A stretch of DNA of 64,000 nucleotides from Actinobacillus lignieresii (GTDB lineage Bacteria > Pseudomonadota > Gammaproteobacteria > Enterobacterales > Pasteurellaceae). Below, piece after piece: positions 57,868-64,000 of this stretch. Numbering within the stretch: the stretch's first letter is position 1; every line of letters begins with the position of its first letter. Both the position numbers and the translations under genes were made by a program. Where the stretch lies: contig NZ_UFRM01000001.1 in NCBI RefSeq assembly GCF_900444945.1, positions 258,501 to 322,500 of the forward strand, in the 5' to 3' direction. The notes under the pieces were generated by a model that was not told where the DNA came from, ran no database searches, and saw nothing but the letters and a program-made list of their open reading frames with translations.

Positions 57868-58161
57868 TTTACTGATATTGATCATATATCTGAATTATGG
57901 TTTAGTCGAGAGCAGAATCATTTGATTATAAAATCATTACTTAGCGAAGATAGTGTTACTATACAGAATTGGTATTCTCATCAAGATTATAAAGTAGAAA
58001 ATATACGCTTGTCAGATAATAGAACATTGGTTATACCTGAAGTAGAAAGGCTGGTTGATGCAATGGCTAGTTTTTCTCAACAGAATGGAGGAAATATTTC
58101 TCTTATACCTCAGGGGAGTATTAGACATTATATTGATAGTATAATCACTAACTTATCATAA
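57868..58161 (+). pseudogene. apxIVA-like fragment 3 (C-terminal tail)
   Basis: In the same frame as fragment 2 after the nonsense codon: FTDIDHISELWFSREQNHL resumes the RTX-module pattern (EFTDVNYAEVKFRREDNDL), then a C-terminal tail ends at TAA 58159-58161. Loss of this tail would remove the likely secretion signal. Confidence 0.82.
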
Positions 58162-58167
58162 ACTTAG

Positions 58168-58212
58168 AATAAACCGGCACAATTTTAATCGATTATGCCG
58201 GTTTATTTTTTC
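58168..58212. terminator. Bidirectional terminator between apxIVA-like gene and lacZ
   Basis: Perfect 12-bp stem AATAAACCGGCA (58168-58179) and TGCCGGTTTATT (58196-58207) with a 16-nt loop and T-rich tail. Confidence 0.87.
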
Positions 58213-58270
58213 TAAAGAATTTATTATGTAGAAAATCTATATATGAATAATATAGATGGAATGAAATATT

Positions 58271-61300
<3,030 letters not shown>

Positions 61301-62269
61301 TTAAAAGTGAAAGGTGTAACGAATATCGTGTTTATAGCGTTCGCTCGCTTTGGTAATGCCGCCGAATTTTGCCAGTTCGGCTTGGTTTGGCGAATCGGGG
61401 AAAAACTCCGGTTCTAAAGCAACACCGGCGTAATCTTGATAAGTTGAACCGCTCAGATTCGGTTGCCCGCCAAGCCAATTCCCTGAATAACATTGCAACG
61501 CCGGCATTGAGGTATTGAGTTCAAGTGCAAGATCTTCAACCGTTAAACAAGCGGTCGGTTTTGCAGAGTTTTTTACCAATTTGAAAGCGTGATCGTAGCC
61601 TTTTACCAGCTGTTGATCGGTATCTTTCAGCAAGTCTTGCCCGATAAGTTTAGGCGTTGAAAAATCAAAACCGGTATGCGCAACCGCTTTAAACGGTAAA
61701 ATCGGGATACCGTCTGCACCGACCGGTAAATATTCGTCTGCGTTAATCATCAATTGATGCGAAAGTACATCACCTGCGCCGAGTAAATTGAAATAAGCGT
61801 GATTGGTAAAGCAGAGCGGGGTATCTTGATTGGCGGTTGCTTCAAATGCAATTTCGACTTCTTTTCCATTCAAACGATAAGTCACAATGGCATTCACTTC
61901 ACCGCCGAAACCTTGTTCGCCGTCTGCAAAAGTTCGGCTGAATTTGACCGCTTGCGGATCAAGCTGCTCCGCTTGCCAAATTTGTTTATCCGCCCCGTTA
62001 GCACCGCCGTGTAAAGTGTTTTTACCGTCATTTTTAACCAAAGTATAGGTTTTGCCGTTAAGCTGATATTCGGCATTAGCGATACGGTTGGCATAACGTC
62101 CGCAAGTTGCTCCAAAGTAAGCGGTCTGATTTTGCCAATTTTCTACAGAGGTAGTGACTAACACTTCACGTTCGCCCTTCGGATGTTTTACTACACAAGA
62201 AAGCCAAGCGGCACCGAAGTCGGATAACGTAATTTTGAGAAATGAGTTTTCTAGGGTAAAGGTTTTCAT
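61301..62269 (-). CDS. galM: Aldose 1-epimerase (mutarotase)
   Basis: Interconverts alpha and beta anomers of galactose so that the beta-galactose from lactose can be used by GalK. It has 322 residues. Features: GATCGRYANRIANAEYQLNGKTYTLVKNDGKNTLHGG with the catalytic and binding residues (RYANRI, NTLHGG), FTNHAYFNLLGAG with the catalytic His, KGYDHAF, and GVALEPEFFPDSPN with the catalytic Glu. It lies 24 nt before lacZ and 57 nt after galK, with a perfect palindrome in the latter gap. Confidence 0.95.
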   Translation of the reverse strand: MKTFTLENSFLKITLSDFGAAWLSCVVKHPKGEREVLVTTSVENWQNQTAYFGATCGRYANRIANAEYQLNGKTYTLVKNDGKNTLHGGANGADKQIWQAEQLDPQAVKFSRTFADGEQGFGGEVNAIVTYRLNGKEVEIAFEATANQDTPLCFTNHAYFNLLGAGDVLSHQLMINADEYLPVGADGIPILPFKAVAHTGFDFSTPKLIGQDLLKDTDQQLVKGYDHAFKLVKNSAKPTACLTVEDLALELNTSMPALQCYSGNWLGGQPNLSGSTYQDYAGVALEPEFFPDSPNQAELAKFGGITKASERYKHDIRYTFHF

Positions 62270-62286
62270 AACTTGCTCCGAAAGTA

Positions 62287-62314
62287 AGAAATCACGGAAA
62301 TTTCCGTGATTTCT
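62287..62314. repeat. 28-bp perfect palindrome between galK and galM
   Basis: Arms AGAAATCACGGAAA (62287-62300) and TTTCCGTGATTTCT (62301-62314), no mismatches. On the minus-strand transcript it would fold into a stable hairpin between the two cistrons, with no clean T run after it. It may be a processing or attenuation element, or an operator. Confidence 0.85.
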
Positions 62315-62326
62315 GCATATGAACGA

Positions 62327-63481
62327 TTAAATAAGATGGACGCCGTCACAAGCGGTACAAAGATGGAAAGTTTCTTTAATACCGGTTTGTTTTTCGTAAT
62401 TTTCCGCAATGACTTGGCGTAAATGTTCTACTTTCTCATCCGGAACTAAGCAAACGATACAACCGCCGAAACCGCCGCCGGTCATACGTGCGCCGCCGTT
62501 TTTACCGATTGCCACTTGTGCCAATTCGACTAAGTAATCAATTTCCGGAATGGTAATTTCAAAATCATCGCGCATAGAGTCGTGCGAACCAGCCATTAAT
62601 TGACCGAGTTTGACCATATCCTTCGCTTGTAACGCTTCAACCGCTTCTAATACACGCTGATTTTCGCTGATGATATGTTTTGCACGTTTATAGGCAAGCT
62701 CATTTTCGGCTTGTAACTCTGCCGCTCGCTCGATAAATCGTTCCGGTGTAACATCACGCAATGCTTTTACCCCAAAGAATTGAGCGGCAAATTCACACTC
62801 TTGACGGCGACTGTTGTATTCACCGGTGACTAAATCGTGTTTCACGTTAGAGTTGATAATCGCAATCGAATAGCCGTGCGGTACCGGTGTCGGGGTAATG
62901 TCTAACGAACGGCAATCAATCATAATCACTTGATCTTTTTGTCCGAGCGCAGAGGTAAGTTGATCCATATTGCCGCAATTAGCACCGACGAATTTATTCT
63001 CGGCTTGTTGCCCGATCAAGGCGATTTCAGCTAAACCGAGCGGTAAATCACCTAACACTTGCGCAGTTTTACCGATTGAAACTTCTAATGCGGCGGACGA
63101 ACTTAAACCGGAAGACATCGGTACGTCGCTAGTCATCGCTAAATCCGCACCTTGTTTAAATTCAGGACATTTCTCCTGAATATATTTCACCACGCCACGT
63201 ACGTAATTCGCCCATTTATGTTCGGACGGTTCAATCGGTCGGTTAAGATCAAATTCATCTTGCTCGTCGATATCAATCGCATACACTCGCCAAACCGAAT
63301 CTTCACGTTTACTAAAGCTGACCGCCATTCCGTAGTTAATCGCACACGGCATTACGAAGCCGTCGTTATAATCGGTATGTTCGCCGATAATATTGACCCG
63401 CCCCGGAGCAAATACGGTTTGAGCTGCCGAGTAGCCGTAATGTTCGCTAAATTTTTGTGTCGCAAGCTGTTGTGGTTTCAT
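62327..63481 (-). CDS. galK: Galactokinase
   Basis: Phosphorylates galactose to galactose-1-phosphate. It has 384 residues (E. coli 382). GHMP-kinase motifs: the galactokinase signature [21 protein letters not shown] near residues 28-48 and the ATP loop [18 protein letters not shown] near residue 120. The C-terminal [16 protein letters not shown] completes the third GHMP motif. It begins 27 nt after the galT stop. One operon with galT, galM and lacZ. Confidence 0.96.
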   Translation of the reverse strand: MKPQQLATQKFSEHYGYSAAQTVFAPGRVNIIGEHTDYNDGFVMPCAINYGMAVSFSKREDSVWRVYAIDIDEQDEFDLNRPIEPSEHKWANYVRGVVKYIQEKCPEFKQGADLAMTSDVPMSSGLSSSAALEVSIGKTAQVLGDLPLGLAEIALIGQQAENKFVGANCGNMDQLTSALGQKDQVIMIDCRSLDITPTPVPHGYSIAIINSNVKHDLVTGEYNSRRQECEFAAQFFGVKALRDVTPERFIERAAELQAENELAYKRAKHIISENQRVLEAVEALQAKDMVKLGQLMAGSHDSMRDDFEITIPEIDYLVELAQVAIGKNGGARMTGGGFGGCIVCLVPDEKVEHLRQVIAENYEKQTGIKETFHLCTACDGVHLI

Positions 63482-63508
63482 TCTATCTTTCTCTCTCGCT
63501 ATTTCTTT

Positions 63509-64000
<492 letters not shown>

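Larger units (their letters stand above)
53622..58161 (+). pseudogene. apxIVA: apxIVA-like RTX toxin gene, broken by a frameshift and a nonsense codon
   Basis: The full locus is one large RTX-family gene related to ApxIVA of A. pleuropneumoniae and FrpA/FrpC of Neisseria. It reads in three pieces. The frame changes at about 55086-55090; a TAA at 57865-57867 replaces a Glu codon that the two other repeats retain. Joined, it would encode about 1,510 residues, shorter than the roughly 1,800 I recall for serovar 1. Domains in order: an N-terminal domain, a small RTX-like patch, a low-complexity Asn/Gly linker, a self-processing module with an intact Asp-Pro bond (55474-55479) and EF-hand-like loops, a helical region, then three RTX modules. 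Flanked by ORF1 and lacZ as in A. pleuropneumoniae. AAGGAG lies 7 nt before the ATG. Confidence 0.85.

Noticed and set aside
56900..57870. Repeated units that might suggest a CRISPR array
   Set aside because: The repeats are about 250 bp, coding, and encode RTX modules; there are no short repeats with unique spacers anywhere in the window.

Overview
The window looks like chromosome from a Pasteurellaceae bacterium of the Actinobacillus sensu stricto group (A. pleuropneumoniae / lignieresii / suis / equuli relatives). Three things point there. The Apl-type DNA uptake signal sequence (core ACAAGCGGT, often followed by a TTTGCAAA-like tail) recurs throughout and is often paired as inverted repeats downstream of genes. 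The order ORF1 - apxIVA-like RTX gene - lacZ matches the locus known from A. pleuropneumoniae. Most housekeeping genes read as typical Pasteurellaceae orthologues. The apxIV-like sequence differs from the A. pleuropneumoniae protein as I remember it, so I do not assign a species.

Layout. 0-16.4 kb: core genes: menF (cut by the window edge), lysO, dinB with a LexA box, htpX with a sigma-32 promoter, yqaA, the anaerobic focA-pflB-pflA group behind tandem FNR boxes, prlC, pheA, a HEPN/MNT nucleotidyltransferase pair, priA, and an ElyC/YdcF-type gene. 16.5-22.3 kb: a compact, overlapping surface-glycan operon (pyruvyl-transferase family, Wzx-like flippase, GT25, Wzy/WaaL-like protein, two GT2 enzymes). 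22.4-23.4 kb: msrA, then a decayed second copy of the elyC 3' end. 23.4-29.6 kb: an AT-rich catabolic island without recognisable uptake sequences (kduI, TRAP transporter, kdgR, kduD, an RpiB/LacAB-family isomerase). It feeds kdgK and kdgA at 29.6-31.2 kb. Two KdgR-type palindromes and a CRP site tie the island together.

31-40 kb: a YczE-like membrane protein, nucleoside salvage (nupC, deoC, deoD), groES-groL with a sigma-32 promoter, and adhE. 40.3-44.7 kb: hemC-hemD-hemX-hemY. 44.7-53 kb: yedI, rpsO, a Na+/H+ antiporter, ppiD, a MarC-family gene, an OppA-like lipoprotein and the Fe-S carrier apbC/mrp. 53.1-58.2 kb: ORF1 and a broken apxIVA-like RTX gene (one frameshift, one nonsense codon). 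58.3-64 kb: galT(partial)-galK-galM-lacZ on the minus strand.

Taken together, the window describes a host-associated facultative anaerobe. It ferments through formate (FocA/Pfl/AdhE), probably scavenges unsaturated uronates derived from glycosaminoglycans or pectin, nucleosides and lactose/galactose, and takes up DNA from relatives. No new defence or mobile system is evident. The most unusual content is the uronate island, with two unrelated candidate isomerases for one reaction, and the decaying RTX locus.
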